Both the position numbers and the translations under genes were made by a program. From positions 1 through 64,000 of the forward strand of contig JBOHYR010000066.1 of NCBI GenBank assembly GCA_050737995.1: a DNA stretch of 64,000 nt. The letters are read 5' to 3'. Shown here one piece after another: positions 17,298 through 26,316 of the stretch. Position 1 is the stretch's first letter, and every line of letters begins with the position of its first letter. Source of the DNA: 66-474 sp050737995 (GTDB taxonomy: Bacteria; Pseudomonadota; Gammaproteobacteria; Xanthomonadales; Rhodanobacteraceae). The notes beneath the pieces were generated by a model, which made no database searches, was not told the DNA's origin, and saw nothing but the letters and a program-made list of their open reading frames with translations.

Positions 17298-17639
17298 ATG
17301 GACATGACCAGTCCCAATGAGATCCTGTGCCGCCTCGAGGATATCCCCGATGGCGGCGTGTTGGGCGTCGACCCGCCCGATCCGGAAGGTGAGCCACTGC
17401 TGCTGGCACGGCGCGGCAACTCGGTGCTGGCGTGGCTTAACATCTGTCCACACGCGGGGCGCCGCATGGATTATGCACCGGGCCTGTTCCTGGTCAAGGA
17501 CGACAAATTGACCTGCGCCGTGCACGGCGCCACTTTTGCGTTGCGTGAAGGCGGGTTGTGCGTGGAAGGGCCCTGCCGCGGCCAATCATTGGTGGCCGTG
17601 CCGATACTGCTGCGCGATGGGGTAGTGACACGGACTTAG
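17298..17639 (+). CDS. Rieske [2Fe-2S] domain protein
   Basis: A 113-residue single-domain Rieske protein. The cluster ligands are in CPHAGRRMDY and CAVHGATF, the C-x-H and C-x2-H motifs about 18 residues apart. The length matches stand-alone ferredoxin-type Rieske proteins such as those of dioxygenase systems, but no oxygenase gene is near. It could serve as a soluble electron carrier. An ATG two codons later is an alternative start. It is divergently oriented from the small membrane protein. Confidence 0.88.
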   Translation: MDMTSPNEILCRLEDIPDGGVLGVDPPDPEGEPLLLARRGNSVLAWLNICPHAGRRMDYAPGLFLVKDDKLTCAVHGATFALREGGLCVEGPCRGQSLVAVPILLRDGVVTRT

Positions 17640-17773
17640 TTGTGCGATCGCCCGTGATCGCCGCCTTGGCACTCGGATCGGCGGGCCGGACCACCCAAGC
17701 CCACGATAATCGGAACGGGCTTCCTGTCCCGACTTCCCGCAACAGCCGCTCCGGACGGAGCATTGCTGTCGCA

Positions 17774-18169
17774 TTACAAGTGCGTGAATGCGCCCAGCGG
17801 GTTGTGCGCGTACGCGACGCTGATGATAAAGAGGAACACGACCAGTGCCGCGGCAAAGCACGTAGCGCGGACGGCGAGGGTGCGGCCTCGCCGCAGCGCG
17901 AACGCGCCCAGCACGATATAGGCCACCAGCAACAGCACCTTGACGGTCAGCCACGCCTGCACGAAGGGATACTGGTGGATGATCGTGGTCAGCACAACCG
18001 CAGCGGCAAGCAGCAGTGAATCGATCACCACCGAGATGCGTCTCAGCACGATGTGGTTGGCCGCTGGCAGTCGCGCCAGCATCATGCAGCCGCGTGTGAA
18101 AAACAGGCTGCCGGAGGCGATCACGCAACCGATGTGGGTCCACAGGATTTGCAGGTACCAAGCGGCCAT
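17774..18169 (-). CDS. SirB2-family membrane protein
   Basis: A 131-residue protein with four predicted helices. The first is WYLQILWTHIGCVIASGSLFFTRG with the family's K/Q-x-x-H pattern, and the last is RATCFAAALVVFLFIISVAYAHNPLG. SirB2 proteins are found beside various genes and their molecular role is not established; an invasion-gene regulatory name comes from Salmonella. The ATG at 18169 opens the conserved first helix. A sequence very close to an FNR box lies about 100 bases upstream, between this gene and fnr, suggesting oxygen-dependent control. Confidence 0.8.
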   Translation of the reverse strand: MAAWYLQILWTHIGCVIASGSLFFTRGCMMLARLPAANHIVLRRISVVIDSLLLAAAVVLTTIIHQYPFVQAWLTVKVLLLVAYIVLGAFALRRGRTLAVRATCFAAALVVFLFIISVAYAHNPLGAFTHL

Positions 18170-18262
18170 CTTCAGGCTTGAGGCGTCAGGGCAGATGTCG
18201 CATGCGCATGCGCCCACGCTTGGGCGCGCCAAGCAGTCTCGCACTGACCCCACGGGTAAATG

Positions 18263-18276
18263 TTGACCCCGATCAA
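18263..18276. promoter_or_regulatory. FNR/ANR-box-like site
   Basis: TTGAC-CCCG-ATCAA differs from the consensus TTGAT-N4-ATCAA at one position. It lies 94-107 bases upstream of the sirB2 ATG and 13 bases after the end of fnr. The adjoining gene encodes an FNR with all four cluster cysteines, making this a plausible target. Confidence 0.55.
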
Positions 18277-18288
18277 CAGCGTCGCGGA

Positions 18289-19059
18289 TCAAGCATTCAA
18301 CACGCAGCGTGCCAGCTCGCGCAGGCGCTGCGGATCGAGCAATTCCACACTGCGGCCATCGATCGCAATCAGTTTCTGTTCGCGGAAGCGGCCGAGAACG
18401 CGACTGACGGTTTCCGCCGCAAGCCGAAGATAGTTGGCGATGTCGGCGCGTGCCATGCTGAGTCGGAATTGCGTACCCGACAGGCCGCGGCCCGCATAGC
18501 GGTCACCCAGATCTACCAGAAATGCCGCCATGCGCTCGTCAGCGGAATGGTCGCCTGCAAGCAGGCTGGCCGAGCCGAGTTCCTTGCTGAGCAACCGGAA
18601 CAGGTGCTGCTGGATCTTGGGCTGGCGCGCCGCAAGCGCACTCATCGCCGGGAACGAGAATCGGCAGCACTTGGTGGTTTCCAGCGCAATGGCATCGCAC
18701 TGATAGTGATCGGGATAGATAGCGTCGAGGCCGACCATTTCCCCTGGCAGGTAAAAGCCGAGCACCTGCTCGCGTCCTTCAGCGTCCACCAGCGTGGTCT
18801 TCACCATGCCCGAGCGCACCGCGAACAGCGCCCGGAAGGGCTCGCCGCTTCGGAAAACGCGTTGGCCGGGTTCGAATGGCCCGACGTGTTCCACCAGGCA
18901 ATGCAGCTCGGACAATTCGGTCTTGCCGTAACCCGCGACCGCACACGCCTCGGCGAACGCACAGGTCGAGCAGAAGTGATCGGCGTCGTCATTTGCCGGA
19001 ATGCCGGTACGGCGCTCCGATGGCACGCCACCGCAAGATTGTGACGAACGCGATTGCAT
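18289..19059 (-). CDS. fnr: FNR-type oxygen-responsive transcriptional regulator
   Basis: A 256-residue Crp/Fnr-family regulator. Three N-terminal cysteines at 30, 33 and 39 (C-x2-C-x5-C) and Cys132 in ALETTKCC match the [4Fe-4S] ligands of E. coli FNR. The cyclic-nucleotide-like fold has FEPGQRVFRSGEP and FYLPGEMVGLDAI. The recognition helix MARADIANYLRLAAETVSRVLGRF contains the E-x2-S-R residues that read the TTGAT half-site. It should form DNA-binding dimers under low oxygen and control anaerobic or microaerobic genes. The ATG at 19059 fits the usual spacing of about 30 residues before the first cysteine; a further in-frame ATG exists at 19188. It follows the tyrosine catabolic operon after 73 bases. 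Confidence 0.93.
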   Translation of the reverse strand: MQSRSSQSCGGVPSERRTGIPANDDADHFCSTCAFAEACAVAGYGKTELSELHCLVEHVGPFEPGQRVFRSGEPFRALFAVRSGMVKTTLVDAEGREQVLGFYLPGEMVGLDAIYPDHYQCDAIALETTKCCRFSFPAMSALAARQPKIQQHLFRLLSKELGSASLLAGDHSADERMAAFLVDLGDRYAGRGLSGTQFRLSMARADIANYLRLAAETVSRVLGRFREQKLIAIDGRSVELLDPQRLRELARCVLNA

Positions 19060-19132
19060 GATGGTATCCGGCGCCAGAGCGCCGCGGCGGGTCAAGGGCG
19101 ATAGTTTACCGCAGCCACGTTCGTACACGCTT

Positions 19133-20128
19133 TCAGGCGGCGGCCGGCTCGATGGCCTGCTCGATCGAGCCGAATATGGAGTTGCCATCGACGTCGTGCA
19201 TGTCGATCTTTACCGTGTCGCCGTATTTGAGGAACGGCGTGATTGCCTCACCGTCGCGAAGTTTCTCGACGGTGCGTTGCTCAGCGAGGCAAGACGCGCC
19301 GCGTGAGGTGTCCTGGTTGGCAATGGTGCCCGAACCCACGATGGTACCGGCTGCGAGCGGACGGGTCTTCGCGGCGTGTGCCACCAATTGTGCGAAACTG
19401 AACTGCATGTCCTCGCCAGCTTCGGCTTCGCCGAACCACTGACCATTGATCCATGTGCGCATCGGCAGGTGCAGCTTGTCGTCGCGCCAGGCGTCCCGCA
19501 ATTCGTCCGGCGTCACCAGTACCGGCGACAGCGTCGAGCGTGGCTTGGATTGCAGGAAACCGAAGCCCTTGGCGAGTTCGGCCGGGATGAGGTTGCGCAA
19601 GGACACATCGTTGACCAACCCGAGCAACTGTATATGGTGCGAGGCGTGTTCCGGCGTCACCGCCATCGGAACGTCGTCGGTCACGACCACCACTTCGGCC
19701 TCGAGATCGATGCCGTAGTCCTCGCTCGACACCCGCACCGCATCGCGCGGCCCGAGAAATGCCGCACTGGTGGCCTGGTACATCAACGGATCGGTGTAGA
19801 ACGATTCGGGCACGGTCGCGCCGCGCGCCCTGCGCACGCGCTCGACGTGCGGCAGGTAGGCCGATCCGTCCAGAAACTCGTAGGCACGCGGCAACGGCGC
19901 CGCCAGTGCGGCGAAGTCGAGCTCGAAGGCGTTCTCCACGGCCTTTTGACGGTGCAGGCACAACGCGTCGTAGAGGGCGTGCAACCGCGGCGCGGTGTTC
20001 TGCCAGTCGTCCAGCGCAGCCTGCAGCGTCGGCGCAACATCGGGAGCGGTCACGCCGTGACCCAGGTCACGGCTGACCACGATCAAGGTTCCGTCGCGCC
20101 CGCCTTCCTTCAGTGTTCCGAGTTTCAT
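19133..20128 (-). CDS. fahA: Fumarylacetoacetase (tyrosine catabolism)
   Basis: A 331-residue bacterial fumarylacetoacetase. Landmarks are MKLGTLKEGGRDGTLIVVSRDL at the start, EDYGIDLEAEVVVVTDDVPM (metal-binding acidic residues), LVNDVSLRNLIPAELAKGFGFLQSKPRSTLSPV, and AGTIVGSGTIANQDTSRGASCLAE. It hydrolyses fumarylacetoacetate to fumarate and acetoacetate, the last step of homogentisate breakdown. The long form is distinct from the short FAH protein at 9.3 kb. It starts 16 bases after hmgA in the same operon. No maleylacetoacetate isomerase gene is seen nearby, so that step must be encoded elsewhere. Confidence 0.92.
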   Translation of the reverse strand: MKLGTLKEGGRDGTLIVVSRDLGHGVTAPDVAPTLQAALDDWQNTAPRLHALYDALCLHRQKAVENAFELDFAALAAPLPRAYEFLDGSAYLPHVERVRRARGATVPESFYTDPLMYQATSAAFLGPRDAVRVSSEDYGIDLEAEVVVVTDDVPMAVTPEHASHHIQLLGLVNDVSLRNLIPAELAKGFGFLQSKPRSTLSPVLVTPDELRDAWRDDKLHLPMRTWINGQWFGEAEAGEDMQFSFAQLVAHAAKTRPLAAGTIVGSGTIANQDTSRGASCLAEQRTVEKLRDGEAITPFLKYGDTVKIDMHDVDGNSIFGSIEQAIEPAAA

Positions 20129-20144
20129 GCGTTGCCCTCTGCCA

Positions 20145-21455
20145 TCAACGTTGTGACGGATCGAAGTGTTTCCGCAATCCCTGCCAACATTCCTGATAGT
20201 CGCGCTGGCGTTGCGGCGATTCCAGCGCCTGCCGGGTCGGGTGAATCACGTTGCGCGCTTCGAACATGAAGGCCATGGTATCGACGACGTGTTGCGGTTT
20301 GCTGGAGTCCCCCGCCAGCGCCTTGTCGTAGCTTGCGGCGTCGGGGCCATGGCCGCTCATGCAGTTGTGCAAGCTGGCGCCACCGGGCACGAAGCCGCCG
20401 CCGACTGACGCGTCCTTGGCATCGTATTCGCCGTGGATCAGCCCCATGAACTCGCTGGCGACGTTGCGGTGGAACCACGGCGGTCGGAAGGTGTGCTCTG
20501 CCACCAGCCAGCGCGGCGGGAAGATCGCGAAGTCCATATTGGCCGTGCCGGGGGTGTCGGAAGGCGAGGTCAGCACCGTGAAGATGCTTGGGTCGGGGTG
20601 GTCGTAGGAGATCGAGCCAATGGTGTTGAATCGGCGCAGGTCATAGCGATACGGCACGTGGGTACCATGCCACGCCACCACGTCCAGCGGCGAATGAGCG
20701 ATCGGCGCGCGCCACAGGTTGCCCTGGAACTTGGCGACCAACTCGAAATCGCCCTCGACATCTTCGTATGCCGCTACCGGCACTTCGAAATCGCGTGAGT
20801 TGGCCAGGCAGTTGGAACCAATCGGTCCCAGTTCCGGCAATCGCAGCGCGGCCCCGAAATTCTCGGCGAGGTAACCGCGTGAGTCACCATCGGGCAAATC
20901 GATCCTGCATCGCACGCCGCGCGGGAGCAGCGCGATCTGCTGAGGCTCGATTTCCAGCACACCGAACTCGGTCGCGATTGCGAGGCGACCCTGCTGCGGT
21001 ACGACGAGCATTTCGCCGTCGGCATTGTAGAAAAACCTGCCTCGCATTGCCTTGTTGCAGGCATACAGATGAATGCCTACACCGGATTGAATCGCGGCGC
21101 TGCCGTTGCCCGCCATCGTGAACAGGCCATCGACGAAATCGACCGGTTGCCCCGGCAACGGGAACGGGTTCCACCGCATCTGGTCCGGCGGGGTTTGCAC
21201 CTCGTGGAAACGGTTGTGCAAGCGTGACTGGGTGAACGGAGTGAACGGTCCGTGCAGCGCAGCCGGGCGGATGCGGTATAGCCAGCTGCGGCGGTTGGCG
21301 TGGCGTGGCGCGGTGAACGTGGTGCCGGAGAGCTGTTCGGCGTACAGGCCGAATGGCACCCGCTGGGGCGAGTTCTGGCCGAGCGGCAGCGCGCCTGCCA
21401 GAGCCTCGCTGGAATGCTCGTTGCCGAAGCCGGACAGATAGTCATGCGCCATCAC
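20145..21455 (-). CDS. hmgA: Homogentisate 1,2-dioxygenase
   Basis: A 436-residue protein of the usual length. It starts MMAHDYLSGFGNEHSSEALAGALPLGQNSPQR. Characteristic blocks are YLAENFGAALRLPELGPIGSNCLAN, AWHGTHVPYRYDLRRFNTIGSISYDHPDPSIFTVLTSPS, the iron-ligand region PPWFHRNVASEFMGLIHGEYDAK, and NCMSGHGPDAASYDKAL. It opens the ring of homogentisate to maleylacetoacetate. It lies 8 bases downstream of hppD and 16 bases upstream of fahA, so the three are surely cotranscribed. Confidence 0.97.
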   Translation of the reverse strand: MMAHDYLSGFGNEHSSEALAGALPLGQNSPQRVPFGLYAEQLSGTTFTAPRHANRRSWLYRIRPAALHGPFTPFTQSRLHNRFHEVQTPPDQMRWNPFPLPGQPVDFVDGLFTMAGNGSAAIQSGVGIHLYACNKAMRGRFFYNADGEMLVVPQQGRLAIATEFGVLEIEPQQIALLPRGVRCRIDLPDGDSRGYLAENFGAALRLPELGPIGSNCLANSRDFEVPVAAYEDVEGDFELVAKFQGNLWRAPIAHSPLDVVAWHGTHVPYRYDLRRFNTIGSISYDHPDPSIFTVLTSPSDTPGTANMDFAIFPPRWLVAEHTFRPPWFHRNVASEFMGLIHGEYDAKDASVGGGFVPGGASLHNCMSGHGPDAASYDKALAGDSSKPQHVVDTMAFMFEARNVIHPTRQALESPQRQRDYQECWQGLRKHFDPSQR

Positions 21456-21463
21456 GGATATCC

Positions 21464-22552
21464 TCAGAGCACCCCGCGTCGCATCTGGTCGCGCTCGATC
21501 GATTCGAACAGCGCGGTGAAGTTGCCTTCGCCGAAACCTTCGTTGCCCTTGCGCTGGATGATCTCGAAGAAGATCGGACCGATGCAGTTCTGGGTGAAGA
21601 TCTGCAGCAGCAGCTTCTTCTTCGTTTCCATGTCGGCATCGATCAGGATCTTGTTCTTCGCCAGCCGTGGCACGTCTTCGCCGTGGTTGGGCACGCGCAC
21701 GTCGATGACATCGAAATAGGTGTCGGGCGTATCCAGGAATTCGACGCCGGCCTTGCGCATCGCCTCCACCGTTTCGTAGATGGTGTCCGTGAACAGCGCG
21801 ATGTGCTGGATGCCCTCGCCCTTGTACTCGTCGAGGTATTCATTGATCTGCGACTTGGGGTCGTTCGACTCGTTCAGCGGGATGCGCACCATGCCATCGG
21901 GCGCGGTCATCGCCTTGGAAACGAGGCCGGTCTTGGCGCCCTTGATGTCGAAATACTTGATCTCGCGGAAATTGAACAGGCGTTCGTAGTAATCCGCCCA
22001 CTTCTTCATGTTGCCGAAGTTGAGGTTGTGGGTCAGATGGTCGATGAAGGTCAGGCCGAATCCATCGGGGTTGCGCTGGCCTTCCGGCACCAGCCACTTG
22101 TAATCGTCGAACACGCTGCCTTGGTCGTCGTAGCGGTCAATCAAGTACAGCATGCAGCCACCGATGCCCTCGATCACTGGCGCATCCACCGCGCGCGTAT
22201 CCGCCATGTGACCAATTTCCTTCGCGCCGTTGGCCAGCGTCGCCTTCAACACTTCGGCTGCAGGCTTCGAAAAACGGATCGCGAAACCGCAGGCACACGG
22301 GCCATGTTTTTGCGCGAAATCGGCCGCGAACGAATCCGGCTGCTCGTTGACCAGGAAATTGCATGTGCCCTGCCGGTAAAGCGTGATCGCTCTGGTTTTA
22401 TGCTTCGCCACTGCTGCGAAGCCAAGTCGTTCGAACAAAGCGTGCAACAGCTTCGGATCCGGTGCGGCGAACTCGACGAACTCGAAGCCGTTCACCCCCA
22501 TGGGGTTCTCGAATATGGTCGGCTGCATGCCTGTATTGGGTTGTGCGCTCAT
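21464..22552 (-). CDS. hppD: 4-hydroxyphenylpyruvate dioxygenase
   Basis: A 362-residue two-domain vicinal-oxygen-chelate dioxygenase. The C-terminal domain has the iron ligands in LTFIDHLTHNL and EGIQHIALFTD and the glutamate in CIGPIFFEIIQRKGNEGFGEGNFTALFESIE. It converts 4-hydroxyphenylpyruvate to homogentisate in tyrosine degradation and provides the precursor for pyomelanin if later steps are limiting. The ATG at 22552 has a GGAGGA ribosome-binding site 5 bases upstream; the longer frame to 22666 runs through the promoter region. It is the first gene of hppD-hmgA-fahA. Confidence 0.97.
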   Translation of the reverse strand: MSAQPNTGMQPTIFENPMGVNGFEFVEFAAPDPKLLHALFERLGFAAVAKHKTRAITLYRQGTCNFLVNEQPDSFAADFAQKHGPCACGFAIRFSKPAAEVLKATLANGAKEIGHMADTRAVDAPVIEGIGGCMLYLIDRYDDQGSVFDDYKWLVPEGQRNPDGFGLTFIDHLTHNLNFGNMKKWADYYERLFNFREIKYFDIKGAKTGLVSKAMTAPDGMVRIPLNESNDPKSQINEYLDEYKGEGIQHIALFTDTIYETVEAMRKAGVEFLDTPDTYFDVIDVRVPNHGEDVPRLAKNKILIDADMETKKKLLLQIFTQNCIGPIFFEIIQRKGNEGFGEGNFTALFESIERDQMRRGVL

Positions 22553-22584
22553 GACATCCTCCGCATTGGAGTCTTGAAACGGCC

Positions 22585-22590
22585 ATTGTA
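22585..22590 (-). promoter_or_regulatory. Possible -10 element for hppD-hmgA-fahA
   Basis: Read on the minus strand this is TACAAT, one base from consensus, 33 bases upstream of the hppD start codon. No good -35 match stands at the right distance, so the promoter may need an activator or be misidentified. Confidence 0.35.
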
Positions 22591-22664
22591 ACGCGCGCTT
22601 GCCGGCGGCCATACCGAGGACTAGGCTGCGCGGGCCGGCACTCGCCGCATGAATGGGGATGACC

Positions 22665-23066
22665 ATGAACGAAAATCAGTCGCTGGTCCAACAACTCGGC
22701 ATGCCGCTCTATTCGGGACGCAGCTGGATTCGAGCTGTCGGTATTCTGGCCATTCTTGGCGGCGTGTTTAACAGTCTTCGAGCCCTGTTCCATGTTGTAA
22801 AAGGCGACAACATTGCTCCCGAAGTTGTCCTGCTGGTGCTTGGCTGTCTCTTCGTCTGGGTTGGAGTGGTGCTGCTGCAATGTGCGTCAGCCGTCAGCAA
22901 GGCTGTCGCAGCCGATGATCAAGCGGCGTTCATTCTCGCGCAAAACAAGCTGTGCCTTTATTTCAAAATTCAGATCGTCGTTGTCATCGTTGGTATCGTG
23001 TTGGGCATCGTGGCCGGCGTCCTCCGCGCGGTAGTGGCAATTCATAACGGTTCGCCGGCGTTGTAG
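22665..23066 (+). CDS. Small membrane protein, DUF5362-like
   Basis: A 133-residue protein with three hydrophobic segments: IRAVGILAILGGVFNSLRALFHVV, VVLLVLGCLFVWVGVVLLQCASAV and IQIVVVIVGIVLGIVAGVL. The layout SxRSWIRxVGxLxIxxGxFxxL near the start, then an A-rich helix DDQAAFILAQNKL, is like the DUF5362 group of short uncharacterised membrane proteins. The ATG at 22665 has GGGGA upstream; ATGs at 22653 and 22659 are alternatives. It is divergent from hppD and converges on the POT transporter gene. Lower GC than its neighbours is apparent by eye. Confidence 0.6.
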   Translation: MNENQSLVQQLGMPLYSGRSWIRAVGILAILGGVFNSLRALFHVVKGDNIAPEVVLLVLGCLFVWVGVVLLQCASAVSKAVAADDQAAFILAQNKLCLYFKIQIVVVIVGIVLGIVAGVLRAVVAIHNGSPAL

Positions 23067-23162
23067 CAGTCCGGCTGCCGGCGAATGAATTGTGCGGGGT
23101 TCCGGTTCATCGCGAGTTCGTTTGCGAATCGCTTGGCTGTACGGGATCAGTGCATCCTGCGC

Positions 23163-24674
23163 TCATTTGATTCCGTGCATCAACCGGTTGACGAACGGCG
23201 AGATCAACAAAAGCAGCACGCCGGCGCCAAGCAGCAGCCAGAAACCGAAGGTAAAACCCGACAGCGCCGACGCCGCGGTCATGCCGCTGCTGCCGGCGAT
23301 GTGTTTGGCGAACAGGCCGGAGAGGTTGCCGCCCACCGCCAGCGACAGGAACCAGCCACCCATGGCGAAACCCACAAGGCGCGGGGGCGCCAGCTTGGTC
23401 ACCATCGACAGCCCGATCGGCGAAAGGCACAGTTCGCCAAGCGTCTGCATCACATAGCACAGCACCAACGGCCAGAACGGGATCAACCCGTCGGCGCCAA
23501 GCAATTTCGACAGCGCGAACACCAGCACCAGGAATCCGATGCCGTTGAAGACCAGCCCGATGCCGAACTTGCGGGGTATCGATGGCTCCGTCCGGCGCCG
23601 GTCGAGCCATGCCCACGCCAGGGTCACCAACGGCGCGAACACGATGATCGCGAGCGGACTGACCGACTGGAACCAACCCACCGGGAAAATCCAACCACCG
23701 AACATCTTGCGGTCCACGATGTTTTCGGCGAGGAAATTGAACGAGGTGCCGAGCTGGTAGTAGAACATCCAGAACAGCACATTGAACGCGAAGATGATCA
23801 GCATCGCGACCACGCGCTCGACCTGTACCCGGTCGTGGCGTGCGGCTTCCACCAGCAACATCGCCGCGACTGCGACAAACAGCAAGCCGAGCAGCCATTG
23901 CAGGCCATCCGCACCGACCCTCGACAGCAGCAAGTACACCAGCGGCACCGCCACGATCGCTCCGCCCAGCACCCACAGGACGCGCAGCGGGCTCTCCGCA
24001 CCTGGGGCCGGACGGCCCACGTGCTTCAACTGGCGTCGGCCTGACCAGAACCACACGAGGCTTATAAGCATGCCAACGCCCGCGGCGGCGAAGACCAGCC
24101 GGTAGTTCTGTTGCAACGGCGCCGCGCTGAAATGCGCGGCCATCCAGCCGGTCAGGAGCGGCGCGGCCAGCGCGCCCGCGTTGATGCCCATGTAGAACAG
24201 CGTGAAGCCGCGGTCGCGGCGTGGATCGTCGCGACCGTACAATTGCCCGACCATGGTCGAAATGTTGGGTTTGAAAAGACCATCGCCGACGATTACCAGC
24301 GCGAGCCCAAGCAGCAGCATCGGGCGCTGGGGCAACATCAGCACGAACAGTCCGGCGGCCATCACCAACGCACCCAGCAGGATGGTGCGCTGGTAGCCGA
24401 TGATCTTGTCCGCTACCCAACCGCCGAAGATACCCGTGCCGTAGATCAGCGCGGTGTACGCACCGAAGATGCCGCTGGCCCAGGCTTGGCCCGACGGACT
24501 GCCGTGGTAAAACTGCTGCACGATGTACAGCGCCAGCGCCCAGCTCACGCTGTAGAACGCGAAGCGTTCCCAGAATTCGGTCATGAACAGCATCCACAGC
24601 GGCTTCGGATGCCCAAACCGTTGCGGAAAATCCGGCACGCCGGACAACGCTGCTTTCTGGATGGCCTCGGTCAT
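23163..24674 (-). CDS. POT (PTR2)-family proton-dependent oligopeptide transporter
   Basis: A 503-residue transporter with about 14 predicted helices. It keeps the POT signature in helix 1, EFWERFAFYSVSWAL (E-x2-E-R-F), which couples proton movement to peptide uptake. The second motif, near PRRDRGFTLFYMGINAGALAAPLL, matches the F-Y-x2-I-N-x-G-(S/A)-L PTR2 pattern. The inner-membrane protein should import di- or tripeptides. It lies 67 bases downstream of a second POT gene on the same strand, probably in one transcript. Confidence 0.93.
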   Translation of the reverse strand: MTEAIQKAALSGVPDFPQRFGHPKPLWMLFMTEFWERFAFYSVSWALALYIVQQFYHGSPSGQAWASGIFGAYTALIYGTGIFGGWVADKIIGYQRTILLGALVMAAGLFVLMLPQRPMLLLGLALVIVGDGLFKPNISTMVGQLYGRDDPRRDRGFTLFYMGINAGALAAPLLTGWMAAHFSAAPLQQNYRLVFAAAGVGMLISLVWFWSGRRQLKHVGRPAPGAESPLRVLWVLGGAIVAVPLVYLLLSRVGADGLQWLLGLLFVAVAAMLLVEAARHDRVQVERVVAMLIIFAFNVLFWMFYYQLGTSFNFLAENIVDRKMFGGWIFPVGWFQSVSPLAIIVFAPLVTLAWAWLDRRRTEPSIPRKFGIGLVFNGIGFLVLVFALSKLLGADGLIPFWPLVLCYVMQTLGELCLSPIGLSMVTKLAPPRLVGFAMGGWFLSLAVGGNLSGLFAKHIAGSSGMTAASALSGFTFGFWLLLGAGVLLLLISPFVNRLMHGIK

Positions 24675-24741
24675 GGTTGCCCTCGTCGATTCGGCGGCCC
24701 CATCGCTGACGCCCGCGATGCGGCCGCAATCAACGGTTGCT

Positions 24742-26229
24742 TCAACGCACCCCGTGCATCAGCTTCACGATCCACGGGGCGGCGATCAGGTAAGTCAGCG
24801 CGGCAGCGACGCCGCCGATCAACAGCCACTCGAATACGTTCGCATAGGCTTGGATGCCACCGGTGGTCGTGAACGCGGCGATCTGTCCGGCCAGGATGTA
24901 CGACACGCTGACTCCCGCAAACCAGCCGCCCATCGCCAGCGATGCCTCGTCGTGTGCGGCCAGTTTGCCCACGACCCCATAACCGATCGGCGACAGCGCA
25001 AGCTCGCCGATGGTCGAGCCGAGGTAACAGGCGAGTAGCGTCCACGCCGCGACCTTGCCGCCGGGCAGTTGCAGGTAATCCACGGCATACAGCAGCGCGC
25101 CGTAGCCCAACGCCACCAGCAGCAGGCCGATCCCGAATTTGCGCGGTGTCGAAGGGTTGATGCCGCGCTTGTCGAGCCACGGCCACAGCATCGCCATGAG
25201 TGGTGCGAAGATCAGAATGTACAACGGGTTTACCGACTGGAACAGAAGGTAGTTCCAAGGCACACCCAGCAGACGCCCATGCCAGAACGGCGCGACATAA
25301 TCCCGCGCGAAGAAGTTCAGCGCACTGGCGCTCAACAAACTCATGGCCCAGAACAGCACCATCGCGATGAACAGCAGCAGCAGCGCGATGTAACGCTGAC
25401 CCTGCACGGGATCGCGGCGGCGCACACTGCTGACGGCCAGATAGCCCACCAGCAGCGCCATCAGTCCATACACCGCCCCCATCATCGCGTCGGGATGCGC
25501 CAGCAGCCACGCGCACGGCAATACCAGCACCAGCGCAGCCAGCACCACGACGGGTGAAGACCATGCGCGCTTGAAGCGCGGCTTTTCGTCGGCGCCCGGT
25601 ATGGCGCGGCGCTTCCACTCGAACACGATGGCCGCCCACAGGATACCCACCGCGGCGGCGATGAAACCCCAGCGATAACCGTAGGTCGCACCGATCCAAT
25701 CCGCGCAGACGAAGGGTGCAACGAAGGCGCCGAAATTGATCGCGAGATAGAACAGCGTATAGCCGGCGTCACGTTTGGGATCGTTCTTGGCATAGTTGCG
25801 TCCGATCAACACCGTCAGCGGAATCCCGAGGCCGGTTGCCAGTACCAGGAACGCCAACGACAGCATGAAAATCTCGCGGTTCGGCACCGACATGCCGACC
25901 AGGCCCAGAATCGACAACCACAGCGACAATCGGAGCGATTGCACTTCACCGAGCACGTTGTCGGCCACCCAGCCGCCCAGGATCGCCAGGCCGTAATTGA
26001 GTGCGCCGAAGCCGGCGAACAGGTAGTTGGCCTGCTTGAGCGCCTCATCGTGCGGCAGGTTGGCAAAGAACGTGTCCGCGGCATAGGGCGCCAGAAACGC
26101 GCGAAAGCCGTAGAACATGAAGTTCACGCCGACCGTGACGATCAGCAGCATCCACAGCAGGCGCGGATGGCCCAGGAACTTGCCTGACTCCGGCAACGCA
26201 TATTCGTGCGTATTGTTGTCTGCGTGCAT
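24742..26229 (-). CDS. POT-family transporter lacking the E-x2-E-R motif
   Basis: A 495-residue paralogue of the adjacent POT transporter. The FYLAINFGAFVAPFVCADWIGATYGYRWGF block and GYTLFYLAINFG are clearly PTR2-like. In helix 1 the expected E-x2-E-R-F is replaced by VGVNFMFYGFRAF, so the proton-coupling residues of canonical members are absent. Such divergent POT proteins may have other substrates or a different coupling mechanism; this is inference. It is the upstream gene of the pair and follows tryptophan 2,3-dioxygenase by 87 bases. Confidence 0.85.
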   Translation of the reverse strand: MHADNNTHEYALPESGKFLGHPRLLWMLLIVTVGVNFMFYGFRAFLAPYAADTFFANLPHDEALKQANYLFAGFGALNYGLAILGGWVADNVLGEVQSLRLSLWLSILGLVGMSVPNREIFMLSLAFLVLATGLGIPLTVLIGRNYAKNDPKRDAGYTLFYLAINFGAFVAPFVCADWIGATYGYRWGFIAAAVGILWAAIVFEWKRRAIPGADEKPRFKRAWSSPVVVLAALVLVLPCAWLLAHPDAMMGAVYGLMALLVGYLAVSSVRRRDPVQGQRYIALLLLFIAMVLFWAMSLLSASALNFFARDYVAPFWHGRLLGVPWNYLLFQSVNPLYILIFAPLMAMLWPWLDKRGINPSTPRKFGIGLLLVALGYGALLYAVDYLQLPGGKVAAWTLLACYLGSTIGELALSPIGYGVVGKLAAHDEASLAMGGWFAGVSVSYILAGQIAAFTTTGGIQAYANVFEWLLIGGVAAALTYLIAAPWIVKLMHGVR

Positions 26230-26316
26230 CGTCAGCCCTCCGGATGGCTGACCACGCCAGCCTGCGCGCGACGATAGCGGTGCGTCCTCCGCTGCGGCAA
26301 GGAGCAGTGCAGCAGA

